From: Bradyrhizobium elkanii WSM2783
GTDB lineage: Bacteria > Pseudomonadota > Alphaproteobacteria > Rhizobiales > Xanthobacteraceae
Reading direction: 5' to 3'
Assembly (NCBI RefSeq): GCF_000472865.1
Contig: NZ_AXAP01000002.1
Coordinates: 124,001 to 188,000, forward strand
Length of the DNA: 64,000 nt
Part shown: piece after piece, positions 54,277 through 63,276 of the stretch
How positions within the stretch are numbered: the first letter of the stretch is position 1
How the letters are laid out: every line of letters begins with the position of its first letter
Notes under the pieces: model-generated
Database searches by the model: none
Told to the model about the DNA's origin: nothing
What the model saw: the letters and a program-made list of their open reading frames with translations, nothing else
Made by a program: the position numbers and the translations under genes

Positions 54277-55064
54277 GGGACGTTTCAGAGACACGATCGG
54301 ATTTTTTGCGCGACCTCGGCGACGCGGCGAGCCGGAACCCGCTCTCGGCTGCGCTGATCGGCATGGGTGTGGTATGGCTATTCAGCCGCAGTGAAGTGGG
54401 TCGTGCGACGAACGCAGTGCGTTCGGGTTTTGATCGTGCCACGGATACTGCACAAGGTGTGCTGGAAGGCGCCGGGTCGACCGTTAGGTCCAGCGTCGGC
54501 TCGGCCGCTGAAACGCTTCAGGACAGTGCTGCCGGAGTGATCGATCGCACCGCGCACCTGGGCCGCCGGCAGGCCGACACGCTTTCCGGATATGCGAAGA
54601 CGGTTCCTGATGGGGCGGCTGGGACAATCGAAAGCGTGGGGTCCGCCCTGGCTGATCTGTTTCGAAGACAACCACTTGCGCTTGGGGCTGTCGGTATTGC
54701 CGCGGGCGCGTGCATCGCTTCAGCGTTCCCGACAACGAAGGCCGAAGCGGAGTACCTCGGCGAAGCGAGCGAGGCGGTGAAGGAAAAAGCTCACGAGTTC
54801 ACGGCCGAGCAGGTAGCTCGAGCGGGTGAAGCAGCCGGAAAGGCAGTTCACGCTGCGGCTGACGAGGCGCGCAAGCAGGGTCTTACGATCGAGGGAGCCA
54901 GGTCGGCGGCAAACGAGATGGCCGCGAAGTTCGAGCGCGTGGTCGACGCAGCGGAGCAGGGGGCATCCGCGAAGGCTGACGCGACGCGCGAGGATCTAGG
55001 AGACGCGGGCGGCCGAGAGCGGGTGGTCGCTGAACTCGCCCGTGCACGGGCGCCGAGACCGTAA
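54273..55064 (+). CDS. Membrane-associated Ala-rich protein, paralogous in part to the DUF3618 gene
   Basis: 263 residues. A hydrophobic segment near residue 20-40 (NPLSAALIGMGVVWLFSR) is followed by an Ala/Ser/Gly-rich region, a second hydrophobic segment near 130-150 (RRQPLALGAVGIAAGACIASAFPTTKAEAEYLGE) and long Ala/Glu helices (ARKQGLTIEGARSAANEMAAKFERVVDAAEQG). The second hydrophobic segment and following EYLGE/DMLGE plus Ala-rich helix parallel the C-terminal third of the 52109 gene, suggesting a shared building block. Function unknown. Last gene of the operon, converging on the BrkB gene. Confidence 0.7.
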   Translation: MRDVSETRSDFLRDLGDAASRNPLSAALIGMGVVWLFSRSEVGRATNAVRSGFDRATDTAQGVLEGAGSTVRSSVGSAAETLQDSAAGVIDRTAHLGRRQADTLSGYAKTVPDGAAGTIESVGSALADLFRRQPLALGAVGIAAGACIASAFPTTKAEAEYLGEASEAVKEKAHEFTAEQVARAGEAAGKAVHAAADEARKQGLTIEGARSAANEMAAKFERVVDAAEQGASAKADATREDLGDAGGRERVVAELARARAPRP

Positions 55065-55130
55065 CGACTAGGAGATTGCCAGCGATGGTCGTAGGTTCCT
55101 AGCAACGAGGCGTCCGCTGTTACGCAGATG

Positions 55131-56171
55131 TCAGCTCGTCTTTTGTTCTCCTACCGTGTCCGCCATGCGTGCGCCTCGCGCGCCGAGCGGCTTGCCTGAA
55201 CCATCGGTGCTGTCTCGTGCCGTCTGATGTTCGACTTCAGCGTTGAGCTCTGCGCTCACCAGTATGACGATGGCCGACATCCACATCCACATCATCAAGC
55301 CAATCGCTGCCCCCAGCGAGCCGTAGGTCGCGCCGTAGTTGGCATAATTTGCAAGATAGAAGGAAAAGGCCGCAGATCCGGCCAGCCAGCTCAACGTCGC
55401 GAAGACGCTTCCGACCGTCAGCCACCGCCATTGTGGGGAACGCCGGCTTGGCCCATACCGATATAGTATAGCCAGTCCGAATAGCATGGCCAGGACGAGG
55501 ACAGGCCAGCGGCCAATGCGTAGTAGGTTATCGACAACCGAGCTCGCCCCGAATGTCCCGAGGATGATAGGCAGAGCTACCACGCCGCTGATGGCAACAA
55601 GTGCGGCGATGATGCCGCCGAAGGTGAACGCCAACGAGACGGCGTTCAGCTTGAAGAAGCCGCGCTTCTCGTCCTCCTCATACACGACGTTGAGCGCATC
55701 GATGACCGCCTTCATGCCCCCGTTTGCACTCCACACCGCGAGAAGGAAGCTGAACGCAAAGGCAAACCCAAGCTTGGTATCCCCCTTCGCAACTACGCGA
55801 TCGACCTGATCTCGCACGATGTCCAAGGCGCCCTGAGGTAGGAGGCCGGCCAACGCGGCCAGATGGTCATTGATGGTCGTTGGCGAAGAAAACAGCGCAT
55901 AGGAGGATACGATTGCCGTGATCGCGGGGAAGAGCGCAAGCAGTCCGTAGAACACGACGCCCGCCGCGACGGCGAGAACCCTGTCCTTGTTGATCTGTTC
56001 GTAGGTCCTGAGCAGGATGTCCTTCCATCCCGCCCACGGAATTTGCCAGGGAGATGTCGCGCCGCGGCCGCGATGATCCTGTTCCGCCGAAGGCCCTCCG
56101 AGCCGATCGCGGGCTTCACGTGCTTGACCTGCCTTGTTTCTCGGCCGATCTGGAAAGCGAATACTGGACAT
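55131..56171 (-). CDS. YihY/BrkB-family inner-membrane protein
   Basis: 346 residues. A polar N-terminus is followed by the YihY core with about six membrane helices: LAVAAGVVFYGLLALFPAITAIVSSYALF, GGMKAVIDALNVVYEEDEKRGFFKLNAVSLAFTFGGIIAALVAI and PQWRWLTVGSVFATLSWLAGSAAFSFYLANYANYGATYGSLGAAIGLMMWMWMSAIVILVSAELNAE match the family's signature regions. A charged tail of about 30 residues follows. Function in the family is unsettled (envelope integrity, formerly called RNase BN). Transcribed toward the stress operon. Confidence 0.88.
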   Translation of the reverse strand: MSSIRFPDRPRNKAGQAREARDRLGGPSAEQDHRGRGATSPWQIPWAGWKDILLRTYEQINKDRVLAVAAGVVFYGLLALFPAITAIVSSYALFSSPTTINDHLAALAGLLPQGALDIVRDQVDRVVAKGDTKLGFAFAFSFLLAVWSANGGMKAVIDALNVVYEEDEKRGFFKLNAVSLAFTFGGIIAALVAISGVVALPIILGTFGASSVVDNLLRIGRWPVLVLAMLFGLAILYRYGPSRRSPQWRWLTVGSVFATLSWLAGSAAFSFYLANYANYGATYGSLGAAIGLMMWMWMSAIVILVSAELNAEVEHQTARDSTDGSGKPLGARGARMADTVGEQKTS

Positions 56172-56469
56172 GGCGCATCAGAACGTTTCCGATTCAATCG
56201 TGGCGGACCGACATCGTTCCTGAACGCCTATTCTGGTGGAAGGGCCGAGAGGTAGACGACCGCAAACATCATCGGAAAGGTGATTGGCGCCGTCCAGAAA
56301 GGCGTAGCGCAACTTGCGCTCCGGCGCTCGGCGTAGGTGCCGATGGCGGAGCAGTCGCAGTCGGCCGCTGCTGTGATGATTCCTGTCCCAACGTGCACGT
56401 CAGCCGAGGTCCGGTCTTCGGTATTGCTCCCCGGCCGTTGCCGTCCACCTGTTCAAGCTGCCGTCGGCG

Positions 56470-57534
56470 TTACTGCTGGGCAGCGATGGTCAATCGAGCG
56501 CGCGCTGCACGCGATATGTTCCGCGAGGCATTCGCCGGCACCAGCACTGGCATCGCCGTCGCAACACGCAACGCAAAATAGGCGATGGTTGCCTGCAGGC
56601 CTTCTTTCAGCGCGATACGCGGACGCCAGCCTAGCGACCGCTCGGCAGTGTCGATCACCGGCCTGCGCCGTTTGGGATCATCCTTCGGCAGCGGCTCAAA
56701 ACGCAGCGGCGAGGCCGAATTGGTATAGGCGAGAACTTCACGCGCCACGGACTCGATGGTGATTTCTTGCGGGTTGCCGAGGTTGCAAGGCCCGCTGATG
56801 GAGGGCGGGCTCTCCATCAGCAATTCGAGCCCGCGAATGAGATCGTCGACAAAGCAGAAGCTTCGTGTCTGCGTTCCCTTTCCATAGATCGTGATCGGTT
56901 CGCCGCGCAGGGCCTGCACGATGAAATTCGACACCACGCGCCCGTCGTTCTCCAGCATGCGCGGCCCATAGGTGTTGAAGATGCGGGCGACTTTCACCTC
57001 GAGGCCATGGGTCCGTTGATAATCGAACATCAACGTCTCCGCAGCACGCTTTCCCTCATCATAGCAGGCACGCGGACCGATCGTGTTGACGTGGCCGACA
57101 TAGGATTCGGGTTGCGGGTGCACCTCGGGATCGCCATAGACCTCGCTGGTCGAGGCCTGGAGGACGCGGGCCGATTTCTTCCGCGCGAGTTCCAGCACGT
57201 TCATGGTGCCGACGACGCAGGTCTTCATCGTACCGATCGGATCCGCCTGATAGTGACGCGGTGAAGCCGGACAGGCAAGGCTATAGATCTGATCGATGTC
57301 GTCATTGATACTAAGCGGATCGCGCACGTCACATTCGACGAACCGAAAGTTCGGATGATTGAGCAATGGGCGGATATTGTCGACCGTGCCGGTGAGCAGA
57401 TTGTCGACGCAGATCACAGTCGCGCCCCGCTGCAACAGCGAATCACAGAGATGCGAACCGATGAAGCCGGCGCCCCCGGCGATCAGCACGGTTTTGGTGT
57501 GGCGGGAAGGCCGAAGGCGGACCTGAAACGTCAT
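56470..57534 (-). CDS. NAD-dependent UDP-glucuronate decarboxylase-like (UXS/SDR) enzyme
   Basis: 354 residues, extended SDR fold. GGAGFIGSHLCDSLL near residue 20-34 (NAD loop), ASTSEVYGDPEVHPQPE, the YDEGKRAAE catalytic Tyr-Lys near 158-166, ARIFNTYGPRM and GKGTQTRSFCFVDDLIRGL. The order and GPRACYDEGKR are typical of UDP-xylose synthases. It would supply UDP-xylose or a related sugar to the glycosyltransferases upstream. A C-terminal extension of about 40 residues is unusual. Last visible gene of the leftward glycan cluster, 13 bp after the preceding stop. Confidence 0.87.
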   Translation of the reverse strand: MTFQVRLRPSRHTKTVLIAGGAGFIGSHLCDSLLQRGATVICVDNLLTGTVDNIRPLLNHPNFRFVECDVRDPLSINDDIDQIYSLACPASPRHYQADPIGTMKTCVVGTMNVLELARKKSARVLQASTSEVYGDPEVHPQPESYVGHVNTIGPRACYDEGKRAAETLMFDYQRTHGLEVKVARIFNTYGPRMLENDGRVVSNFIVQALRGEPITIYGKGTQTRSFCFVDDLIRGLELLMESPPSISGPCNLGNPQEITIESVAREVLAYTNSASPLRFEPLPKDDPKRRRPVIDTAERSLGWRPRIALKEGLQATIAYFALRVATAMPVLVPANASRNISRAARARLTIAAQQ

Positions 57535-57547
57535 GGCATCTCCTCTC

Positions 57548-58672
57548 TCATATCTCGGTGACCTGCATCTGCGGGCTGATGGACGGCCGGGTCGATTTGC
57601 GGCAGCGCCGCGCAGTTGCCTCGAGATAATGGGCTTCCAACTGACGGGCGCGATGTTCGGGCGTGTGATCGGCCAGGATGCGCCTGCGCGCGTTTTCGGC
57701 GATCGTCCGCCGGCGTTCTTCAGGCATCTCGCGAAGGATCTGGACCACCTCGCGCGTTTCGGAGACCAGGAGGATTTCCGTCGATGGCATGAAAATCGTT
57801 TCGATGCCGGGCCATCGATCGGAGATAACCGGCGTTCCGCAGGTGGCGGCTTCGAATAGCCGCACGCTCGGTGAAAAACCGAGCGTGCGCATGTCAGCGC
57901 GGGTGGCGTTCAAGGCGAAGCGCTGCTCCGAATAAAATTGTGCGTGCAGGGTCGGCGCGAGATGCTCGATCCGTTCGACATTTTCACGCCAGGCGAGATG
58001 CTCTGGATATTGCGGTCCCGCGACTGCGAATCGTTGATCCGGCAGTATTCCGGCAGGCGCAAGCAGCAGTCGCTCCAGCAGCGGCTGCCGGTCTTCGCTA
58101 TAGGTGCCGAGGTAACCCAGCGACCACTTTATTTGCGCCTCCCGCGGGCGGTAGAGGCTCGTATCGGCGCTGCAATAGAGGACGCGGGCGAGCGGACTGC
58201 CAAAGTCATCCTCGATCATTTTCGGCACCGGTCCACCGCTAAAGGACAAATAGAGATCAAAGCGCGGGATCATGGCGCCGGAGATGTAGCCTAGTCCTCG
58301 ATCGAGTCCAGCGAGGGTGACCGGCGTATCGATGTCGTAAAAGGCCGTTATTCCCCGCGCGTGCGTCGTCACCCATTCGGAGATCGCGATTCCGTCCGGC
58401 ACGTAGGAGCCGATGATCACCAGATTGGCATCGCGGATCAGCTTGCCGAACCGTCGGGGAAGCTCCGGCAGCGACTGGTAGAGCTTGACGGTCCATGTCG
58501 ACGGCTTTGCAAGGTCGCGATGATCGCGGTACCATGGTGTATCCCGCTCGAGGAATGTGACGCGGTGGCCGCGCTTCGCGATGGCGTCGATTAAGGCACG
58601 GTAGGTGGTGGCATGACCGTTGCCCCAGGAAGACGTGACCGAGAGCCCGATGACCACAATGTTGAGATTCAT
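57548..58672 (-). CDS. CgeB-like glycosyltransferase 1
   Basis: 374 residues. GT-B-like protein: VIGLSVTSSWGNGHATTYRALIDAIAKRGHRVTFLERDTPWYRDHRDL near residue 6-53, ITAFYDIDTPVTLAGL, YLSFSGGP, and the C-terminal donor domain GFSPSVRLFEAATCGTPVISDRWPGIETIF, as in CgeB/DUF3880 spore-maturation and glycosyltransferase families. Transfers an unknown sugar. Clearly related to the next two genes, so the three probably arose by duplication. Overlaps the 58669 gene start by 4 bases. Confidence 0.85.
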   Translation of the reverse strand: MNLNIVVIGLSVTSSWGNGHATTYRALIDAIAKRGHRVTFLERDTPWYRDHRDLAKPSTWTVKLYQSLPELPRRFGKLIRDANLVIIGSYVPDGIAISEWVTTHARGITAFYDIDTPVTLAGLDRGLGYISGAMIPRFDLYLSFSGGPVPKMIEDDFGSPLARVLYCSADTSLYRPREAQIKWSLGYLGTYSEDRQPLLERLLLAPAGILPDQRFAVAGPQYPEHLAWRENVERIEHLAPTLHAQFYSEQRFALNATRADMRTLGFSPSVRLFEAATCGTPVISDRWPGIETIFMPSTEILLVSETREVVQILREMPEERRRTIAENARRRILADHTPEHRARQLEAHYLEATARRCRKSTRPSISPQMQVTEI

Positions 58673-59757
58673 TCTGCTGCCTCGATTCTCTTGTCCATTC
58701 CCGCGAAAAGGTCATCGAATTGGCGCGCCCGGTGGCGGTAGGTATGAAGGCTGAGAATACGTGCCCTTGCGCGCTCCGCGATCGCATGTGCGCGTTCCGG
58801 GCTCAGTGAATTCAGGTGCTCTGCCACCTCGGCGCCGTTGGCTGCCACCAGCACTTCACGATTCGGTTCGAGAAAATGGTCGATGCCTTCCCAGTCGTCG
58901 GTGATCAGGCACGCGCCAGCGCCGATCGCTTCGAACACACGGGTGGGCGGCGAGAACCCGTAACGGGCCATGCTGTTGCGGTTGACGTTCAGCGTCGCAA
59001 GAGCAGAGCCGAAGAACGCGTTGTGATCGCTGGTGCCGACGTGCCCGACCTTGCGAACGTTGGACGGTGCCTCCTTGCTCTCCCAGCCGGATCCCCCCAG
59101 AGTAAAGGTCTTGCCGGGCGTCCGGGTCGCGACATCGAGGAAAAATTGATCGATGCGCTGCTCGCGGTCGGGCAGGCGGTTGGCAAGCAGACCGAGATCG
59201 CATTCGAATTTGGTGTCGGCCGGCGCCGGAAAATGCGTCGCCGGATCCAGCGCATTGTAGATAGGAACGCAGTTCCGGGCGCCCATCGCGCGATAAGCTG
59301 CCGCGACGCAATCCCCGCCGCCGTAGGTGAGTACGATGTCATAACGCGGGATCGCTTTGCGCAGATGATGGCGTGGATGGCTCGACATCGCATCCAGCGT
59401 CGCTGGCGCGTCGACATCCCAGTAGATGCGGATCGCGCTTGATGGAATCTCAACAATCGCCTTTTCCAATTCGACGTCAAACACGCCGACGCCACTCGCC
59501 TTGATCAGCAGGTCCGCGGAACGAGCGGCGACCTCCAGGGAGCGCTGCCATCCCTCCGGCGTCGCCGGATAGACGACTACCTTGGCCCACGATGGATCGT
59601 CGATATCGCGATGAGCCTGTCGCTCGAATGCATCGGGCTCGAAGAAGGTGATGTCATGCCCGAGCGCTGCGATTTCCTTCAGCATGCCGCGGTAGTAGGT
59701 CGCGGCGCCGTTCCAGTAGGACGAGACGAGGCTCGAACCGAAGAAGCAGATCTTCAT
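58669..59757 (-). CDS. CgeB-like glycosyltransferase 2
   Basis: 362 residues. FFGSSLVSSYWNGAATYYRGMLKEIAALGHDITFFEPDAFERQAHRD near residue 4-50, IRIYWDVDAPATLDAM, VLTYGGGD, then GFSPPTRVFEAIGAGACLITDDWEGIDHFLEP and a C-terminal ARARILSLHTYRHRARQFDDL. Same architecture as its neighbour, including the SF-S-Y-WNGxATxYRG start. Donor and acceptor unknown. Coupled to both neighbours by 4-base overlaps. Confidence 0.85.
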   Translation of the reverse strand: MKICFFGSSLVSSYWNGAATYYRGMLKEIAALGHDITFFEPDAFERQAHRDIDDPSWAKVVVYPATPEGWQRSLEVAARSADLLIKASGVGVFDVELEKAIVEIPSSAIRIYWDVDAPATLDAMSSHPRHHLRKAIPRYDIVLTYGGGDCVAAAYRAMGARNCVPIYNALDPATHFPAPADTKFECDLGLLANRLPDREQRIDQFFLDVATRTPGKTFTLGGSGWESKEAPSNVRKVGHVGTSDHNAFFGSALATLNVNRNSMARYGFSPPTRVFEAIGAGACLITDDWEGIDHFLEPNREVLVAANGAEVAEHLNSLSPERAHAIAERARARILSLHTYRHRARQFDDLFAGMDKRIEAAE

Positions 59758-60884
59758 GCGATGGCTCCCTCGTGTTCGGCGGGCTGCGATGACGGACGCG
59801 CGCCTTGAATCTCATCGACGATGTTGAGAAGCTGCATAGCGCGATGGCCGCAGGTGTGACGGCTTTGGATCACTCGGAGACCGATTTCGGCGGTTTCAGC
59901 CGCGAACGCCTGGTCGTTCAGAAGCGTCGCCAGCACGCGGGTCATCTGCGCTCCGTTCTCGGCTCGCAGATAGGCTTTCTGCGGGAACATATTCTCAATG
60001 TCGTCCCAAGGGGCCGAGACGATGGGAATGCCGCAGGCCATGGCTTCGAACATCCGGATCGTTGGAATGCCTGGCAGCGATCGTGCATAGGGGCCACGCG
60101 GCACATGCACGGTGGAACGCGCGGTAGCAAAGGCCGCAGCCGCGCGATGCGCCGGAAGCCAGCCGCGGTATTCGATGCCGGCTTGCTCAATCGCGCGGTG
60201 CGCGGCTTCCGAATAGCGGACGCCGTAGATCCGTGTCTGGGCGCTCAACTCCAATACTGGCCGAACCAGAAACTCGCTGAGTTCGGCAGCGCGCTCGCCA
60301 TCGCCCCAATTGCCGATCCAGACCACGTCATGGGTTCGCGTGATATGCGGCAGCGGGCGATAGAGCTTTGTATCAGCCGCTTCATGCCAGGTGAATGCAC
60401 GCTCGGCCCATCCGAGCCGCAGATAGATCTGACGAAGCGCTTCGCCGAAGGCGAGTACGCCGTCGAATCCATTGAGGTCGAACCGCGCAAGCTCGTCGGG
60501 GGCGGTGACGGCGCGATGATGGGTGTCATGGAACAGAAGGGCGTAGGGTGCGCCGAGCGCGCGGCGGCGGCCGATCGCTTCGATCAGCTCCGGCGGATTC
60601 CATTCATGGACGATCACAAGCCCAGCGCCATCCAGCGCCTCGTCGAGGTCGAGTGAGGCGTCATATTGGCGGATATCGATGCTGGGAAAAAGATCCGCTA
60701 CCTCGTGAAAGGTATTCGAACCACTGTCACGGATCGCATTCGTCCGGCTCCAGCCGTCAGCAGGTTCGTAGACCACGACCCCGTGACCGAGCGCGCCGAG
60801 CTCGCGGGCGATGCCGCGGAGGAAATGGGCATTGCCATTGTTCCAGCAGGATGTGAACGCATGACAGAAGAGGATGCATTTCAT
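59754..60884 (-). CDS. CgeB-like glycosyltransferase 3
   Basis: 376 residues. FCHAFTSCWNNGNAHFLRGIARELGALGHGVVVYEPADGWSRTN near residue 6-49, YALLFHDTHHRAV, DVVWIGNWGDGERAAEL near the domain junction, and IPTIRMFEAMACGIPIVSAPWDDIENMFP for the donor-binding domain. Same family as the two preceding genes but more diverged in the acceptor half. Overlaps 58669-59757 and 60881-61993 by 4 bases each. Confidence 0.85.
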   Translation of the reverse strand: MKCILFCHAFTSCWNNGNAHFLRGIARELGALGHGVVVYEPADGWSRTNAIRDSGSNTFHEVADLFPSIDIRQYDASLDLDEALDGAGLVIVHEWNPPELIEAIGRRRALGAPYALLFHDTHHRAVTAPDELARFDLNGFDGVLAFGEALRQIYLRLGWAERAFTWHEAADTKLYRPLPHITRTHDVVWIGNWGDGERAAELSEFLVRPVLELSAQTRIYGVRYSEAAHRAIEQAGIEYRGWLPAHRAAAAFATARSTVHVPRGPYARSLPGIPTIRMFEAMACGIPIVSAPWDDIENMFPQKAYLRAENGAQMTRVLATLLNDQAFAAETAEIGLRVIQSRHTCGHRAMQLLNIVDEIQGARPSSQPAEHEGAIA

Positions 60885-61993
60885 GCGTGCATCTCCAGCT
60901 CATGCCTTGAAACGGGCCGCCGCGCGTTGGCCACCAGATTCGTGTAGAGTTGCAGATAGGCGCTCGCCGTCCTCGCCAGGGGGTAGCGCTGCGAGCGCGC
61001 CCAGGCGTCGCGTTGCAATTGTGCTCTCTTGTCGTCGTCCGCGCATAACGCATCGAGGGCGCGACGTAGGCCTTTTCTGCTCGTCGGATCAACGAATACG
61101 GCAGCGCCGCTCCATAGCTCGCGGAAGGTTGCAATGTCGGATAGGATCAGTGCGCATCCTGCGGAGGCAGCTTCCAGGACCGAAAGGCCGAACGGCTCGT
61201 AGAGCGCCGGACTTGCGAAGATCGCCGCACGTTGCATGCGGGCGCGCAACTCGTCGTGGGAAAGATGGCCTAGCCAAGAAACGCTGGCTGAGGCGGCATC
61301 ATCGGCGGGGCCCGCGATGTATAGCGGCCAACGGACGCCTTTCGCGGCGTCGGTCAGCGTCGCGATGTTCTTGGCGCGATCCCATAGCCGGCCCGCCGCA
61401 AGGATGTAGTCTTCCTTCTTGTCTGGTGGAGAAGCAGGTGCGATGCCGTTCCGAATCACCAAGCCGGGCGCGCTGGGGTGGTACAGATCGGAAATGACGT
61501 CGTAGAACGCACAGCTCGGGCTGACCCACGCTTGCGCCCGGCTCAGGCCCGCGGCGATAGCGGCCGTGTAACGTCGCCAGGCCGGCCCATCGAGCCATGC
61601 GGTATCGTGGCAGGCGAGACCCCATGACTTCACGCAGGAGTGCGCCACCACGAGCACCGGCGCATGCCACTCAAACACCGCCTCACGGAAGCTGTTGAGA
61701 TGAACGACGTCAGGCCGGACCTCTTCCTCCAGCTCGGCAAAGGCGCGCTGGGCGACCGGTCGATCGCTGTCTTCCGGATCCTGCCATTCGAGTGCAAGGT
61801 CGGTCTCGATCAGGTGCACGCGATCATCCTTCAGCATTGCGCGCTGATCCACTCTCGCGCGCGGCCCCATCGTCACAAGATGAACCTCGGCGCCGGAAGC
61901 GGCGAGCGCTGTCGCAAGCGCGGAAGCATAGGTCCACACGCCGCCGACGGTATCCGACGTCATCAGAATCCTGAGATTCGCGGATCGGCTCAT
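60881..61993 (-). CDS. GT4-family glycosyltransferase
   Basis: 370 residues. N-terminal TVGGVWTYASALATALAASGAEVHLVTMGPRAR near residue 15-47 is the GT4 acceptor-domain loop; the C-terminal half has EDYILAAGRLWDRAKNIATLTDAA near residue 205-228 and SPALYEPFGLSVLEAASAGCALILSDIATFRELW (the EPFGL...AAG donor motif). Probably a retaining glycosyltransferase using a nucleotide sugar. Start and stop overlap the neighbouring genes by 4 bases. Confidence 0.9.
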   Translation of the reverse strand: MSRSANLRILMTSDTVGGVWTYASALATALAASGAEVHLVTMGPRARVDQRAMLKDDRVHLIETDLALEWQDPEDSDRPVAQRAFAELEEEVRPDVVHLNSFREAVFEWHAPVLVVAHSCVKSWGLACHDTAWLDGPAWRRYTAAIAAGLSRAQAWVSPSCAFYDVISDLYHPSAPGLVIRNGIAPASPPDKKEDYILAAGRLWDRAKNIATLTDAAKGVRWPLYIAGPADDAASASVSWLGHLSHDELRARMQRAAIFASPALYEPFGLSVLEAASAGCALILSDIATFRELWSGAAVFVDPTSRKGLRRALDALCADDDKRAQLQRDAWARSQRYPLARTASAYLQLYTNLVANARRPVSRHELEMHA

Positions 61994-63276
61994 GATGCAA
62001 CCTGCAGCTCGAGCGCGGCGAGTGGAACGGGACGTTCCTCCTGGACGTCGCTGAATTGGTCGAACATCGCAAGGTAGTGCTGGTGGGCACGCTCCCAGGC
62101 GAAATCATCAGGCTCGCCCCAAAGCTTCCGGTAATCCGGCGAACCGGGATATGGATAGAGCGGCACCGGATCGTTGGCCCACACGCCGGCATCCTGCATC
62201 CGGCGGCGCCAGCGCTGGACGACGGGATCCTCATCCTCCGGCATCTCGATCAGGTTGGCTTGCACGAACGGCACATGCCGGCGCGCTTCGACCAGCTGAT
62301 CGGCAAGCTGGTCGGTGGTCATCTTGCAGTTCTTTGCCAGCGCTGCCCGTCCTTCCGGCGTCAGGCTCTCGACGCCCGCCTCGATCGACACGCAGCCGGC
62401 ACGGCCGAGCAGCTCCAGCATCTCGGGACGCCACAGATCGATCCGTGTCTGCACGCCGAATTTGAGCCCGCGGCTAGTCAGGCCCTGCAGTAATTCGGCA
62501 TTCGGCAGGAAGATCTCGTCGATGAAATAGAGATACTCGATGCCCTGGCTTCGCAAGCGGTCGATCTCTTCCAGAACGACGGCGGCAGGGCGCTTGCGAT
62601 AGGCGTTGCGGAAATTTTCCTTGGCGCAGAACGTGCAGTTATACGGACAGCCGCGCGATGCCTCTACCTCGGCGCCGGGGCCGGTCGGCTGCGCCTCGAA
62701 GCGATGATGGTGATGATGATGCCGTCGGATCATTTCGGTCGGCCAGCGCAGCGACGGCTGGTCCTTGAAGTTGACCGCCTGAGGTCCGCCGTTGATGCGA
62801 ATTGAAGTGCCGTCAGTGAAGCACAGCCCAGCGAAATCGCGTTCACCATTGGCGAGCCGCAGGAGCGAGTGCTCGCACTCGCCCATCACGACGACGTCGA
62901 CGCCAAGCTTCTTCAGCGCCACCCTCGGCGTGGTCGAGCCGTGCGGCCCGACGGCGACCAACTTCGGTGCAAGTCCCCGCAGTGAAAGTGTAAGCTCCTG
63001 CGGAACGCGCAGTTCGGGCGGCGCGCAGCGCCAGAACAGATACGTTGGCGCCGTGGTGACCACGACTATATCCGGCTTGAACGCGTGGAGTTCGGCCTCG
63101 ATTCCCGTGAGCGAAAGGCCGAACATGTGCGCATCGAGCAATAGCGTCGGATGCCCGGCTTCGCGCAGATAGTGCTCGGAGATCCCGAGTTCCAGGGGCA
63201 GGTGCGGAGAGCGGCAACCGAAATAGATGCTGCCGTCGAAATTCCAGTTTGGATTGATCAGGGCGACACGCCTCAT
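61990..63276 (-). CDS. B12-binding radical SAM enzyme
   Basis: 428 residues. N-terminal cobalamin-binding-like domain: DVVVMGECEHSLLRLANGE near residue 120-138. Then the radical SAM motif RGCPYNCTFCAKENF (CxxxCxxC) near 210-224, and the barrel with YLYFIDEIFLPN, VQTRIDLW, CVSIEAGVESLTPEGR. A natural six-histidine run (RRHHHHHHRF) sits just before the Fe-S motif. Resembles a B12-radical SAM group I recall from a roughly twelve-gene Rhizobiales cluster with CgeB-type transferases and SDRs. Probably methylates or rearranges a carbon on the glycan or lipid. Confidence 0.85.
   Translation of the reverse strand: MRRVALINPNWNFDGSIYFGCRSPHLPLELGISEHYLREAGHPTLLLDAHMFGLSLTGIEAELHAFKPDIVVVTTAPTYLFWRCAPPELRVPQELTLSLRGLAPKLVAVGPHGSTTPRVALKKLGVDVVVMGECEHSLLRLANGERDFAGLCFTDGTSIRINGGPQAVNFKDQPSLRWPTEMIRRHHHHHHRFEAQPTGPGAEVEASRGCPYNCTFCAKENFRNAYRKRPAAVVLEEIDRLRSQGIEYLYFIDEIFLPNAELLQGLTSRGLKFGVQTRIDLWRPEMLELLGRAGCVSIEAGVESLTPEGRAALAKNCKMTTDQLADQLVEARRHVPFVQANLIEMPEDEDPVVQRWRRRMQDAGVWANDPVPLYPYPGSPDYRKLWGEPDDFAWERAHQHYLAMFDQFSDVQEERPVPLAALELQVAS

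Noticed and set aside
48820..55102. Shared 13-mer TAGGAACCTACGA at about 48821 (+) and about 55091 (-)
   Set aside because: In a 64-kb window several such 13-base matches are expected by chance, and the two contexts share nothing else.
56161..56215. EcfG-like promoter for the BrkB gene (GGAAC on the reverse strand near 56216)
   Set aside because: The best -10 match is out of spacing (about 30 bp to AACG or a poor ATTG at 17), so it was not listed.
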